DNA of 64,000 bases, from positions 17,825,987 to 17,889,986 of the forward strand of contig NC_044003.1 of assembly GCF_902150065.1 (NCBI RefSeq), given 5' to 3'. A program made the translations under genes and the position numbers. The DNA comes from Myripristis murdjan (lineage: Eukaryota > Chordata > Actinopteri > Holocentriformes > Holocentridae). Shown here in pieces: positions 53,201 through 64,000 of the stretch (position 1 is its first letter; every line of letters begins with the position of its first letter). The notes below the pieces were generated by a model. The model was not told where the DNA came from and searched no databases. It saw only the letters and a program-made list of their open reading frames with translations.

Positions 53201-55505
53201 TTTGGAAAAAATGAACACCCAATGTTACCACATGATTTACAGCACACAAAAAATAACATGAATTGATCATATTTGACTTATAGTTGTTAATATAAGTCTT
53301 TACTCGATCAGGTAACTCTTTCACATACTTAATGATGAACATCAGGTTCCCTGTTGATCTGTGTGTCATTTAACTGTCTCACACCCATTTTAAATTCACA
53401 CATTTGTCTTATGTGCAGGTGCTCTTTTTGCTCTTTTTTGAGTTGTATAGTATCCAGTATATTCTGCCCGGCTGATGAAATGTAACCCTCTGGTGTTGCA
53501 GAAAAAGAAGACAACATCCAGAAGGCTTTAGGAGTCATTCTAGATATGTTGGACTACACCTGCTGGAAGACCAACTTGGAAGTGTGGAAGTGTCTGAAGA
53601 CCATTATTGACAAATTGAAGCTTCAGTATGTCATCCAACCCGTCTTGATTTCAAAAGAATTTACACAGAGATAACCACCCGAGCTTGACTTACTTCTAGC
53701 ACCAAGACAATAATATTAATCAGATCTTAGATGGTGACTGTTTGTCGGTTGCTATTTTATCTATGCAGCTCACCATCACTGCTGAAGTGCTGTTGGAAAA
53801 AGGCATGTATTTAGGTGGAATATATAAGAATACACATTTCCTCGTAACATGTAACATAAATTGATTTGTTGGAAAGCTCTATTTTTATTCAACTTTATAC
53901 TCACTGCAGTTTTTACTGTGTAAAGACATTGTTTTTCAAGCATCTCCTGTATGTTGTGTTTAGAAATGCAGGAAATTGGAGTGACATCATATCTGGCAAA
54001 ATGGAGGCAAGAAAAGACTGGTGGCCTGCGCTGCACTTCACAAGTTTCCATGCCAGGAAAGACTCTGAGGAGAACCCAGAGTTGGTTGAAATGAAGGCAT
54101 CACTGACATCAGTCCTTTTCCCAGGTAAGAAGGTGCACATAACACACAACTCAGCTGTCTGGAGTTAGGGAGAAGACCTCTAGCGCTTGTGTCTTATTAA
54201 TTCAGCTAATCATTGTTGATTGGAGGTGTCCACTTAAGAAATAAGCCACAGAGGCTGTGTTTTACATTGGACTACAGTTTTTATAGTATACTAAAGGGAT
54301 GTTGTCCAGTATAAAGCAAAGCAGGGTGGCTGATTGCAAGAGTGGCAGTGTTTGATGATGTTTTTGTATAACGTTGGATTTATTAAAAAATTTGTAATTA
54401 GCTGTTTTTCTTCCGCCTATAATATAGCTCCATGCAACAGTATCATATAGCTTTATAACATTTAATTAAACATTAAGTGGGTGCCAAGCAACAGATTACA
54501 GCAGGTATTATTTTCATTAGGGATTCTTATTGAAATTAACTGATTTGGTCACAGGTGTGCATTTTATTGGGTATTTCATTATGGAAAACAACAGAGCCAT
54601 TTATGTTATCATTGAATTGAGTGCTCAGATTAGCTCTATCATAAGGATGAGTTACATGAGTTGATGTGTAAATGATCAGTTATAACGAAGCAGCATACTT
54701 TATCATTTCTGCCTCTCTGCTTCTGTAACTGCCTGCTGTCCATCATATCAGGCAGTTATTAGATATCAGTTTGTGCCTCGCATTCAGGCTCCCATTGACT
54801 GCAATATCTTTTGGTTGTGGTTATGTACTGTAATCACATGACAGCGAACGTTAAGCCTCTGAGGCGGTGCAATAAACTAATCTTTTTGTCTTTTGGCCAG
54901 AGTGGCAGATGGATTCCAAAACTCATCATGCAATTCCTCCGTTTTTTCAGCCAGCTATGCTTTTTCTAATGGATTTCATGGCTGTTTTCCTGACAGTGTG
55001 GCTGGTGGGCAGCTTCGTCTGCCACAGACAAAGCTGCCCAGTCTTACTGAATTATCAATTATATCAATTAATCATTTTGGTAGCATTGAGCACAGGAACA
55101 AACTATCTACCTGGGAGCATATGGTTGGTGTCTGTGCTGATGCCATCTCTTAACAGATAAATTGACAAACATTGCATTCTCTAAAAGCTTTCCTTTCCTG
55201 TCTTTAATTTTTTTCTCCTTGAGTGAAAACAAGAGTGCAGTGTTTAGAAGAAATATTGATTTGTTACACTGGAAACCAGGAGCTCAAAACCTGCCTCAGT
55301 GCCAGCATAGCAGCATTGGGATTTGCTGGTGTTTTGAGGAATTACTGTAGGCGCTAAGCTTGTCTGAAACAGTAAGAAGTGAGTTCTAAATTGAATGTGT
55401 GGATCCTCCTGAAATTTTGCTGTCCAGTTAATCGTTTTCTATCCTTTTACAGACCAAACTCTTAACTACACCGCTGAAGAGGTTATCAGTGGAGAGAGGA
55501 CTTAA
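50297..55505 (+). CDS. taf1a: taf1a, TBP-associated factor RNA polymerase I subunit A
   Basis: Subunit (TAFI48) of the SL1/TIF-IB complex that places TBP and RNA polymerase I on the rDNA promoter; nucleolar. Exons: 50297-50420, 50917-51080, 51189-51302, 51427-51625, 52130-52251, 52574-52732, 53082-53148, 53502-53625, 53964-54124, 55453-55505; 428 aa (human 450). Matching blocks include HHRWQEAAEYM, EDAKRQLSIAESWKYG, PGIWDPFILSYVDMLEFYED, NPNAHVFLYQYLKRHEAPQS and ARKDWWPALHF, all characteristic of the TPR-like helical repeats of this family. The acidic N-terminus (ESDEDEPSDS) is the start used. The end is uncertain: with the exons listed the last 17 codons read DQTLNYTAEEVISGERT, but another frame of the same exon encodes a basic tail like the human one. 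The gene sits next to mia3, as in human 1q41. Confidence 0.94.
50508..50855. repeat. interspersed repeat, copy 1, in taf1a intron 1
   Basis: Begins AGGGGTGTAACCATTGATTA and contains GATATGAAATACTTGGAATC. It is clearly related to the copy at 62461-62950 through several aligned blocks. The 'ggggtgtaacgattc' opening is common in teleost genomes. Non-coding, AT-rich, with homopolymer runs. Confidence 0.65.
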
Positions 55506-57739
55506 AAGAAGAGCACAAATGAAAATATCAAAGTGTGGCTTCAAAGTATCAACTGTCGCTGAAATACTGTCAGGAAATGTGGTAGTAACCTTGGCAAAGG
55601 CATCTTGATAAAGAACACAAGTCTAACTGGCAGATGTGAACGTCATTACAGCTTTTTTCCCCATGAAAGGAAAGAGATTTTTTTCCCACGTGTGCTGAAT
55701 TGAATCTAGAGGTTTATATCATCAAGGTATTCTACATTGTCCACTAGGTGGAACTCTTGTTATGTATTTTTGTAATGACTAGCTGCTGAGTTTTACCACT
55801 GCATTTTGACAAACTGTACAAAGCTCGGTGTCCGTCTGTAATGTTTCAGTAAACATTTTAATGAAAGCCCAGTTTCACTCTGGCCTCAGCTGAACTTTGC
55901 CAGCTCTCCAGATGAGCTGTAAGGTCACTGGTGATTACACACCACACACAGCCGGAGGGATTTTTTCTCTCTGTCAGCTCTTTTGCCATGTCATGCCAAG
56001 TGCTCACTCAACACGCAACACTGACCCAACAGGAGCATAATTATGCACAAGTGTAAGTTAGGAGGTCAGAGGCTTGACAGGGAGCCACAGTCAGGGACGT
56101 GATGAGGAACACAAAAAGCAAGAAAGCATTAATTGTCTATTAGAAAAGAATGGGACGAGTGTCCTTAAATCTGAAATCCCGGACCAATATCCCTTTGAAG
56201 CAGCACAACAATGTACCACATTGAAAGGTGCTAAATTCTGTTTGCCTCTCAAGTGGCTAATAGCTTTATAATCTCAAAATGCTTACACTTGTTGGGGGGT
56301 TGCAAGGAATTATACAGCCAGAAGTGCAAAACATTAGGAATAACTCCTTTTGCACAATCCATCTCTCAGTTGTTTCAGGGTTGAAAATCCATTTATTCTC
56401 TCTTTCCCTTGGGTTTAAAAAATGCATTCAGCAAAGGATCATCATTTTCTGTGGAAAGAGCATGTAGTTGTAATATTTTGTACATGCACATATCATAAGT
56501 ATGCCTTTTCTCAGTGTTTTATTTCACAAAGCTCTGACATTTCGGCATGCCTTGTAGGAAAGAGGCTTATCCTTATTGATGCCATCTATTCAATTTCTGA
56601 AAAGGGATTTTATTGTCCTGAGCTAAGGGTGTTCCTAATGGTATCACAGGATGCCGGCTTACACACACACCTCATTCTCAGTCCTTTGCACTGAACCATG
56701 GAATAAAGTCACCCATGCAACGGCATGCCAATTTAATAAGTGAAAGTGTTTGTAATGATTCTGTTTCAGCTTGCCACAGTGTTGGCCATGTAGCGACACA
56801 GTCAGGCGTGTATGTGTGTCTGTGTTGCTCTGCAGTCATTACATAAACCAAAGCCCAAAGCATTTGCCTGACCACAGGAGCAGCTGCACATGGGAGATGG
56901 GAATACATCACACGTCATTTGAAAATTCAAAACTTGGAACAATGAAGAAGAGCAAATCATGAACTGGTTACTGCAATGATGGATTGTGTTCAGGTTGTGA
57001 CCTTGTGTTTCTGGGCTCTGATTTTATTGCTGGCACTGCTTCACATTCATAGAGCTACAGACATTCACATTTGGGTGGGGTGTTCTGGTCATGAATCAGC
57101 TCTGTTGGAGTAATTTTGATTTGTGTGCCTTGCTCACTGGCACCTTGACAGCAATTTTTGCAGCACAGATTTTTGTCCCAGCTTTCAAATGGTGATTTCG
57201 CTCACCGGCCCACTTGTGTTGCCATGGAACAATTAAGAGTAGAGTATGTGTGTGGTGCATAGCCTATTGTTGTCTGAATCCCACTCACATTGATTTGAAC
57301 TTTACAGATAAAATCCAGAGGGAATAAATCCACAGAACAGCTTCAGGCACATGGGCTAGCATCAGTCACATTTTCAACAGGGGTTATCATTTACAGCTAG
57401 ACAGGGGTGTTATGCATCATGTCACTCTTGAGTCTTTCACTGTATGTGAGTACCTCTTCTTTAAATCATATATCTTGGCATGTACTGCATTACTTTTTGA
57501 TATGTCTGCACCAATGCAACCAACATAGCTCATCATATATGGTGTATATCGCTTCTGATTTTAATGGGAAGATTAAGCAGTCCATGGTAAGTGATTTTAA
57601 GATGGATCCTATGCAGGCCATTGTGCCCAGGATTTGTTTAGAATAATAATAATGATAATAAAGGCAGCAACATATATCAATTGTAATAAATACAAAACTA
57701 GTCATCAATTAAAAGCTGTGAAAGGAGGTAAAAAAGAAA
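55506..57739. other. taf1a 3' UTR and downstream intergenic DNA
   Basis: No coding region supported. The taf1a 3' end may use the AGTAAA variant near 55848 or the AATAAA at 56702-56707. A CTCF-like CCACTAGGTGGAAC occurs near 55743. Confidence 0.4.
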
Positions 57740-58110
57740 GAAACAAACAAACAAACAAAAAACAAACAAAAAAACAGGTTTTAAGAATGGACTGAAAAGA
57801 TGACACTGACTCTGCCAGCCTTGGATTCTCAGGCAGGACGCTCCACAACCTGGGGGATCCTGACAGCAAAGGCCCAGTCACCTTTCAGACTCTAACCAGT
57901 TTACTGGGATAGTGAGGAAGCTTCTCATTATTTTTAAAATCTCTGAAAGATAACTTGGGGCTAAGCCATGTGAAGCCTTTAAAGTAATCAGTAAAGTCTT
58001 AAAATCTACTCTAAAACAAACAGGCAACCAGTGCAGAGATACTAAAACAGGTGATATGCTTTTGATGCCACATGCTGAAGACACTGGAGACAATCAAACT
58101 CCGTCTGAAT
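57740..58110 (-). mobile_element. LINE fragment, L2-like 3' end of ORF2
   Basis: On the minus strand 57878-58093 reads ISPVLVSLHWLPVCFRVDF, then KTLLITLKASHGLAPSYLSE, the hallmark C-terminal block of L2-clade reverse-transcriptase ORFs. The following sequence in other frames continues the expected pattern (PRLWSVLPE, then SVSSFQSILKT), so it is a frameshifted, 5'-truncated dead copy. An AAAC-rich run (57742-57777) lies at its 3' side. Confidence 0.75.
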
Positions 58111-58659
58111 AAGCCAGGGTGTACGGAGCATTATACTAGTGAAGTGGAGATGAAATTAAAGCCTTTATAACCCTCTCTGTCAGTACACATTAGAATCATT
58201 TAATTTTTGTGAGAAAAAGTGCATTGTACCAATTGCCTGAACTGATGTGCCATTCCTTTCATCCATCTGTGATGAGTACTTGTTTAACTCTGCTTCAGTA
58301 CTTTATTAATACTTCATCAGATTGTACAGTGGGGATAAAGAAGGATGATGACGAAGGTAAACTGTATCTTAACATATGCCAGAATTGATGAATGCAGTTA
58401 AAGTGCACTGAGCACCCTTGGACACGTGCACAAATCCACCTCGACATACACACAAACACCTCCAATTTAAAGCTGCTTTGCGTAGTTTTTGGAGGAGAAA
58501 TAATCTTTGACTCGTTTAAGAAAGGATTAATTTATGTTTGGCAGTGAAGTGCTCTAAGAGAAGAAGTGGACAACTGGAACACAGTTGGCTAGAAGCTAGA
58601 GATTAACCTAGCTGTGGTGGAGCCACTCTCCCATCATGTTGACACACAGAAGTATCTTC

Positions 58660-58890
58660 TAGGTCAGCTGTTAAGCCTTCAGCCTGTTGAGGCAGCAGCA
58701 GGGCAGCCTGGTTGTTAACAGGCCCGTCCTGTAGCTGGGAGGTGTAGGTTTGGTCCTCGCAGCATCCATGTGTCCTTGGCCAAGACGCTGAACCCTCACC
58801 AGCTTACTCGTTTGAAATAGCTCTGGATGTGACTGTTCACCCATGCCTGATATGTAAATGTAATATTAAAACACTTTGAGTTTATTGTCT
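58660..58890 (+). repeat. SINE-like interspersed repeat
   Basis: Contains GTAGGTTTGGTCCTCGCAGC, whose GGTTTGGTCC resembles a tRNA B box, then GTGTCCTTGGCCAAGACGCT and an end ACACTTTGAGT. The 'ccttgggcaagacactgaaccc' to 'aaagcgctttgag' layout is common in fish SINE-type repeats. Family not assigned. Confidence 0.5.
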
Positions 58891-61800
58891 TATTTGCGGG
58901 ACATTTTTTATACATCATGAGCTATTGGTGAACCAAGAGTAACTTATGGTACATACAGATGTCCACTGGAAAATACAGTGTAAAAAATAGGTTCCCAATG
59001 GGTTGTAGTACATTAAATAGGACAGGGGTGAAACTGTATATAATGCACAAAAATGTAAATATGTAATGTAAAAATATAATGTATAACGACAGTACATCTG
59101 GCCAACAAGTGGCTCCACTGGTTCCACCAGCTTGATTAGTGATCAGGAGGCAAGGCGATAGACAAGACCCTTTCATCTGGGAAAGCATCCTAAGGCTGTT
59201 GTATCACAGAGGCTGCTGGGGTACTGTAAAACCTATCAGCGTACAAAAACAAAGTTCTGTTGGGCCTTCTCGTGGACATCAAATGACTCTAACAGGCCTT
59301 TTCAAGCCAGTTCTAACCCAGGGAGGAATTTACAGATGTTGGTGCCTTAACCCCACTGTGAATTGACAGGCATAATAACTATTTGTGTAATTAATCAACA
59401 GTGTCGGTTGCAGACTGAATCTATTTGCTGCTGAGGAAAAAAAGAAACGCATAATAAGGCGAAATGTTTCAGTTTCATGCCTGATGTGGTGAGGGCCTAG
59501 GCGTTTCTTTGTTGTTTCAGGCTGGCTTTAATTGAGTTTTCCCCTCTTGTACTGTTTCCATCTTCCCCCAACAATCCCTCTTCACACACATACACAAACA
59601 TTCACAAATACACACACACACACACACACACACACATGCTGCAGTTAGTGACTCACGGTCTCGCTTGACTTGGTCTGCACGACTCCAAGGATTTGTAACC
59701 TAAAATCCAGACTTGCACAGTGACAGTGTAACATCTTGGTTGCTCTGCAAGACATTTAAAGTCTGGTATAGTTTGAAAGGGCAAAAGAGAGATGGAGGCA
59801 GAGAGAATGATAATTCATCCATGCAATTTGGACTTAACATATTGATGTGTTTGCCAGAGCTGTGGCATTGCTACTGTACAAGCAGGAAGGAGATAAAACA
59901 TGAAGGCTTGCAGCTCCTTGCCTTTGCTAAAGCCACAGTCAGATTTATATGCACTGTACAATTAAAGATCAAAAAGAAAAGGGAAATATAAGTCAAACAT
60001 GAAGGAAAAGTCTTTATCATAAAGTCTTCATCATAATAATGTAGCTTTGGTGTGAAGCGGCCAGTGTATAAGTGGTATATTCCAGACTTATGATGGTACA
60101 TTTAAACACTATGATAACAAAAGGCCTCTGACACACTCAAGATAGTGGCAGATGCTAAGACATAAAATTGCTTGAGGGGAGTCAAGCCTTGCACAACTTT
60201 AGGGAGAGGGAAAAAAAAAAAAAAGCACAAAAAAAAAAAAAAAAAAAAATTCCCAAAATATCCTCCCGTTCTGTCTGTGAACTTGAAAGTGACAACTGCA
60301 ATACCTTTGTTCTCAGAGTGCAGCTGCAAAAATAGCTTTCAATAATGTATTAGGAGAATAAAGACTGTGAGCTGATTTCTGGGGAGACGGGGCTCAGCTC
60401 TGTGTGCCAGGACCAGGAGCTTTCTCTGCTGTGCCTGCACTGGGAGAAAAGATCAAGCCGGTGAACACAAACTCATCCTCTTGACTTCCAAGATTGCTCT
60501 ACATATGCGGCATGGAATAAAACCGAGCTAAAAAACCTCAGGCTTGGAATAAACAGCCCGTCCCTGAAAGACATCTACAGTATGCCTGCATAGGATTTAA
60601 TATCTTTCTTCACAAAGGATTTCTCACTATTCCTGGGGATCTCAGTGACTGATTCCTGAAATGTTGGTCACCTGTACAGCAGCAAGGACAACCACGGGTC
60701 TCTGTAGCCCCTCTAAGGCAGAAGACAAGTGGTGTAGAACAGCAATGTAATGACACTGACTTGCCAAGTGCCTTGACCAGCAGAGCGTTCACCTGAGGCT
60801 GTGGAGCTTTAATTTCCTGCGTGCCTGAGTGTGATAAGTGGCAATCCAAATGTCACTTTCCCTTCAAGTTCTGTCAACCAACTGGAGCAGGACGGGGTGG
60901 AAAAAAATGGAATGATTTGAAGTTTGAGGAAGGAAGCGCAACCGATTTTCCAGGCAGACATCAATTATTAAGACAAGTGCGACAGACGTGACATGATCTA
61001 CAAATGATATCTTCGTGAAGCCGCATTTCTTTCTTTCTTTCTTTTTTTTTTTTGTGTGTGTTTGTGTGCTAACTTGGCAGTTCCTTGGGAGGTTTGACTG
61101 TGAATAAGATGTTGCAGCTACAGAATCTTTTGACAAAGGCAAGTGCCACCTGAGTGGAGAGTGTACAGTCTATTGTGCCCCTTCCCTGCAGGGGGCGCTC
61201 CATCTACCTGCAACCTCTGTTACCTTGGCAAAGCCCTGTCTCTCTTTCTCAGTCTTACCTCATTTGTTTTTAAGTCATGAAATAAAGTGTTATGTCGAAG
61301 TGACTGCATGTGTGAAAAGAGCGTCTGGGAGATCAAAGGTTTTATTGTTTTGTGTTTTACTTAACCTGTGGGCATCTTTTGTACGTGGGTTCACATGATG
61401 TAACCTTTTCATTTCTATGAAACCTTTGTTGTAAAACTGGTTGTTGTTATTGAGTACATGGTGGTGGATAATGACTCTATTTTACGAGTTCATATAGGCA
61501 ATCATGGCTCCTTCCTTCATTCTCTGTTCTCTTTCCCCCACCCCATCTATGAAAGAAAAATAATGGATATTTATGTAATGTGACAGGCGTTGAATCCACC
61601 CCTGTAAGGTTACTAAAAGGTGATCCCATCCACCAAGACACCCACATGCTCACTTATCAGGCTTGCAGTCAGCAAAGCAGGCCCATTTTGCACTCGCCGT
61701 TACACTCTGAAATCAGCACAGGTATAATATCAGGCGGTCTGAACAATTCCTTGAAACGCTTTCCCAGAAATCAGGCTATTGTATATAACACGCTACCAAC

Positions 61801-62460
61801 CGGGTGACTCATTGAAACTCATATGGGCCCACTGACTCATTTTCCCCTTTACTTATCTGTAATAATGTGTGTGCACAATGAGCGGTGTGACCTGACCCAG
61901 AGAAGGCTTGTTTGTCTGTCTGCCATGTCTGCAGCACGGTGTGTTGTGCGGTTGGAAAATACAACAAAGCCGGGTGCATTTTGAATGAATGTGGGAGCAG
62001 GAGAGCTCTGCCTATCTGTCTGCATCTCCAGTTTCATCTTTACTCATACATGAAGCTCGCTCAGTGATCACTGCGTCTCACCCTGTGCTTGTCTGCAGGG
62101 CTGTTACTGAAGATGATGTTCCTGTTTGTTCTTAAGACTTTTAATGCTCAAAGGGGGGCAGATCATTAAATGAATTAGGGTCATCCTGAAGTCTAAACTA
62201 AAGACTAAAGGTGACTTTGCCATCTGGGCCTTCAGGTTTTTTTTAAATTTATTTATTTATTTATTTTTAAATTCAGCATGAGATACTTGAGAATTAACTG
62301 GTAAAATTATCTCTGAAAACAGTTTGTTTTTACTACCATGATTTTTTTTTTTTTTTTTTTGCATGCTTTGTCCTCCTGTATCTCTGTTTTAAAGATATTT
62401 CTGGCATTTTTATTTCTAATCTTGCTGACATTTCTGTGTTGCCTTATTATTAAAGATATT
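58891..62460. other. intergenic DNA without a recognisable gene
   Basis: Only microsatellites (CA run at about 59611-59636), A-runs near 60211-60249, a T-run near 61020-61052, and a CTCF-like site at 61184-61200. Open frames are short and featureless. Confidence 0.5.
61184..61200 (+). promoter_or_regulatory. CTCF-like motif downstream of taf1a
   Basis: CCCTGCAGGGGGCGCTC carries the AGGGGGCGC core, in the same orientation as the site in aida intron 1. Sequence match only. Confidence 0.4.
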
Positions 62461-62950
62461 AGAGGTGTAACTATTCATTCATTGTATCCATATATCAATT
62501 AAAATTTCTTCTGATTCAACTGAATCAATTTGCTATAAGACAGAGACAGAATGAATCGTTCTGACTTCAGCCTGAATCGATATGAAATACCTGGAATCAG
62601 TTAATTCACAATTCTTAAAAATAAAAACAAAACAACAGCAAAAACGACCTACCATTTTTGTGATCTCACAAAATACCTTAAATTGCAACTTTTCTGATAA
62701 TAATTTTATTTATTTATTTATTCAGAATTAGTCATCTTAAAGGAATTCTGTTGTCTTGTCTGTTTCACTTTTCAGACCAAAAAGGATCGTTTTACATTAC
62801 TGTGAGTTTATGTAATGGACATAAAAGTTTTGCTAAAAGCACTGAGCCAAATCATTGACAAACTCAAACTGAATTAATCCAAAATGGAAAAATCATGCTT
62901 AAATCAAATCTCCAATTAGTGATTTGTGAATCAAATTGAATCAATGTTAA
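62461..62950. repeat. interspersed repeat, copy 2
   Basis: Related to 50508-50855: shared blocks include GATATGAAATACCTGGAATC, GAATTCTGTTGTCTTGTC, TTTCACTTTTCAGACCAAAA and a tail of AATCAAATTGAAT-like units. It is longer than copy 1, which carries deletions and homopolymer expansion. Confidence 0.65.
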
Positions 62951-63910
62951 GCCAAAGATTCACATCCTCAGTTATTTTTGTTGCTGTTGTCATCCAATCT
63001 GCAGTTGACTTACAGAGACAAGCCCTGACAATATGAGTCATTTACAGTTTTGAAAGTATTTGGAACATGTAAATAGTGTATTTATGTATGTATTGTTTGG
63101 AAACACTGGAATAAAATTAATTTGTGATTTGACTGAAAAGTGTGAAACAATGATCTTTGTCCACAGTCCTTCCTTCACGAAACTGTCTTTATACCCAGTG
63201 ACGTATGCATACGGCTTTTTTTTTTTTTTTTTTTTTTTAAAGAAAATTCAGGGTATCACTCCAAATAGCACTAGATCCAAACGGTGAGTTAATGACCTCA
63301 AGCTTTGTGACCTCTGCCGAATGTGTCCACGAGTAAATTTTCATTGCCTGACCTCACTCAAAACACTGTTTCTCCTTTTGTATTCAAAAAGCTGTGATCA
63401 TGTATTACTGCCTGACATTTTGCCACTGGCTTTTTTCTCTGCCAGCCTTTAAAATTGCTGTTTGTGTGTCTTTGTCCTGTGTTAAACTGTGTGTTAGGTC
63501 AGATTAACAAATGGTAGGGCCGGTGGCGGGCTGAATAACAGCATTAACCAGGGGACAATGGGAGCGTGGGACTAAGCCCTTTCACAACCTGTCTGACAGC
63601 CTGTAGGGTTGATGTCATCCTCTGACTCAGGCTGTTACCACCACCACTGTCACCCTGGACGCCTGGATACATGACATCACCAAATGACACATATCACTCT
63701 CCACGACTGCCTCGCTGCTCTTATTTCTCTCTGTCTCCCTCTTGATCTCAAGTCTCCAGCCATTTGCAAACTCATCAGTTTTCCTGCACAACTGGGACTT
63801 CCACTTAGTCTGTGAAAAAGGAGTAAAGCATGAAAGGCCTTTGTTTAGAGCCAAGGAGACTCACATAAAAGGTTAGAAAATATGAGAACAAAAACGGTGT
63901 GGTCATGTGA
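62951..63910. other. intergenic DNA, nothing recognised
   Basis: AT-rich with a T-run at about 63216-63238. No gene, RNA or named repeat seen. Confidence 0.5.
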
Positions 63911-63914
63911 TGTC

Positions 63915-64000
63915 CCCTAGAGCCGTGAGTCTCAATCTGCGGTTCGGGGACCTCCTAGGGGTCCTTGAGAGGGATTCTAGGGGGTCCTCAGAAAAATGGG
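63915..64000 (+). repeat. interspersed repeat running off the window end
   Basis: TGAGTCTCAATCTGCGGTTC followed by GGGGTCCTTGAGAGG and GGGGTCCTCAG resembles the 'gtggttctcaacctgggg' terminal sequence shared by many hAT-type non-autonomous DNA elements. Only one end is visible. Confidence 0.45.

Noticed and set aside
54909-55160. 83-codon hydrophobic ORF (MDSKTHHAIPPFFQPAML...) in the last taf1a intron
   Set aside because: It follows a good acceptor-like sequence, but has no match to TAF1A, no conserved motif and no convincing donor. Hydrophobicity reflects T-rich DNA.

Overview
The window is ordinary vertebrate nuclear DNA, almost certainly from a ray-finned (teleost) fish. It holds multi-exon genes with GT-AG introns, AT-rich intergenic DNA, many CA, GA and A/T microsatellites, and fish-type interspersed repeats. 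Each main gene product resembles its human counterpart closely enough to name. I found no CRISPR array, operon, insertion sequence, retroviral element or tRNA/rRNA gene. I see no previously undescribed system. The interest lies in gene structure.

Layout. At 2-1405 (+) is the large last exon of tmem151b, whose 5' part lies off the window. Tail to tail with it on the minus strand is tcte1/drc5 (6505-9404, possibly with a 5' exon at 10261-10476), a cilium gene. At 14774-19043 (-) is rnf8, an FHA-RING ubiquitin ligase of the DNA-damage response. Divergent from it is aida (20759-25603, +), an axin-binding JNK antagonist. Convergent with aida is the large mia3/TANGO1 gene (28885-46121, -), with 28 coding exons plus an alternative first exon at 38954-39031 for the short isoform. 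Divergent from mia3 is taf1a (50297-55505, +), an RNA polymerase I SL1 subunit. From 55506 to 64000 I see no gene, only repeats and unassigned DNA.

In human, tmem151b, tcte1 and rnf8 belong to chromosome 6p21, while aida, mia3 and taf1a are neighbours at 1q41. The window therefore appears to contain a synteny junction in the 1.7 kb between rnf8 and aida. The genes are individually regulated housekeeping, neural or cilium genes; nothing suggests a shared pathway.

Exon coordinates were worked out by hand from splice consensus, reading phase and remembered vertebrate homologues. For rnf8, aida, mia3, taf1a and tcte1 the exon lengths sum to whole codons (527, 304, 1824, 428 and 453 aa). The main structural observations are: (1) an acidic Ser/Asp-rich reading frame downstream of rnf8 that at first looks like a small secreted protein but is best read as the last rnf8 exon; (2) a 22-nt microexon in mia3 just after the membrane segment; (3) the intact TANGO1-short first exon; (4) two competing frames in the last taf1a exon; and (5) a perfect 26-bp-arm hairpin in an rnf8 intron.
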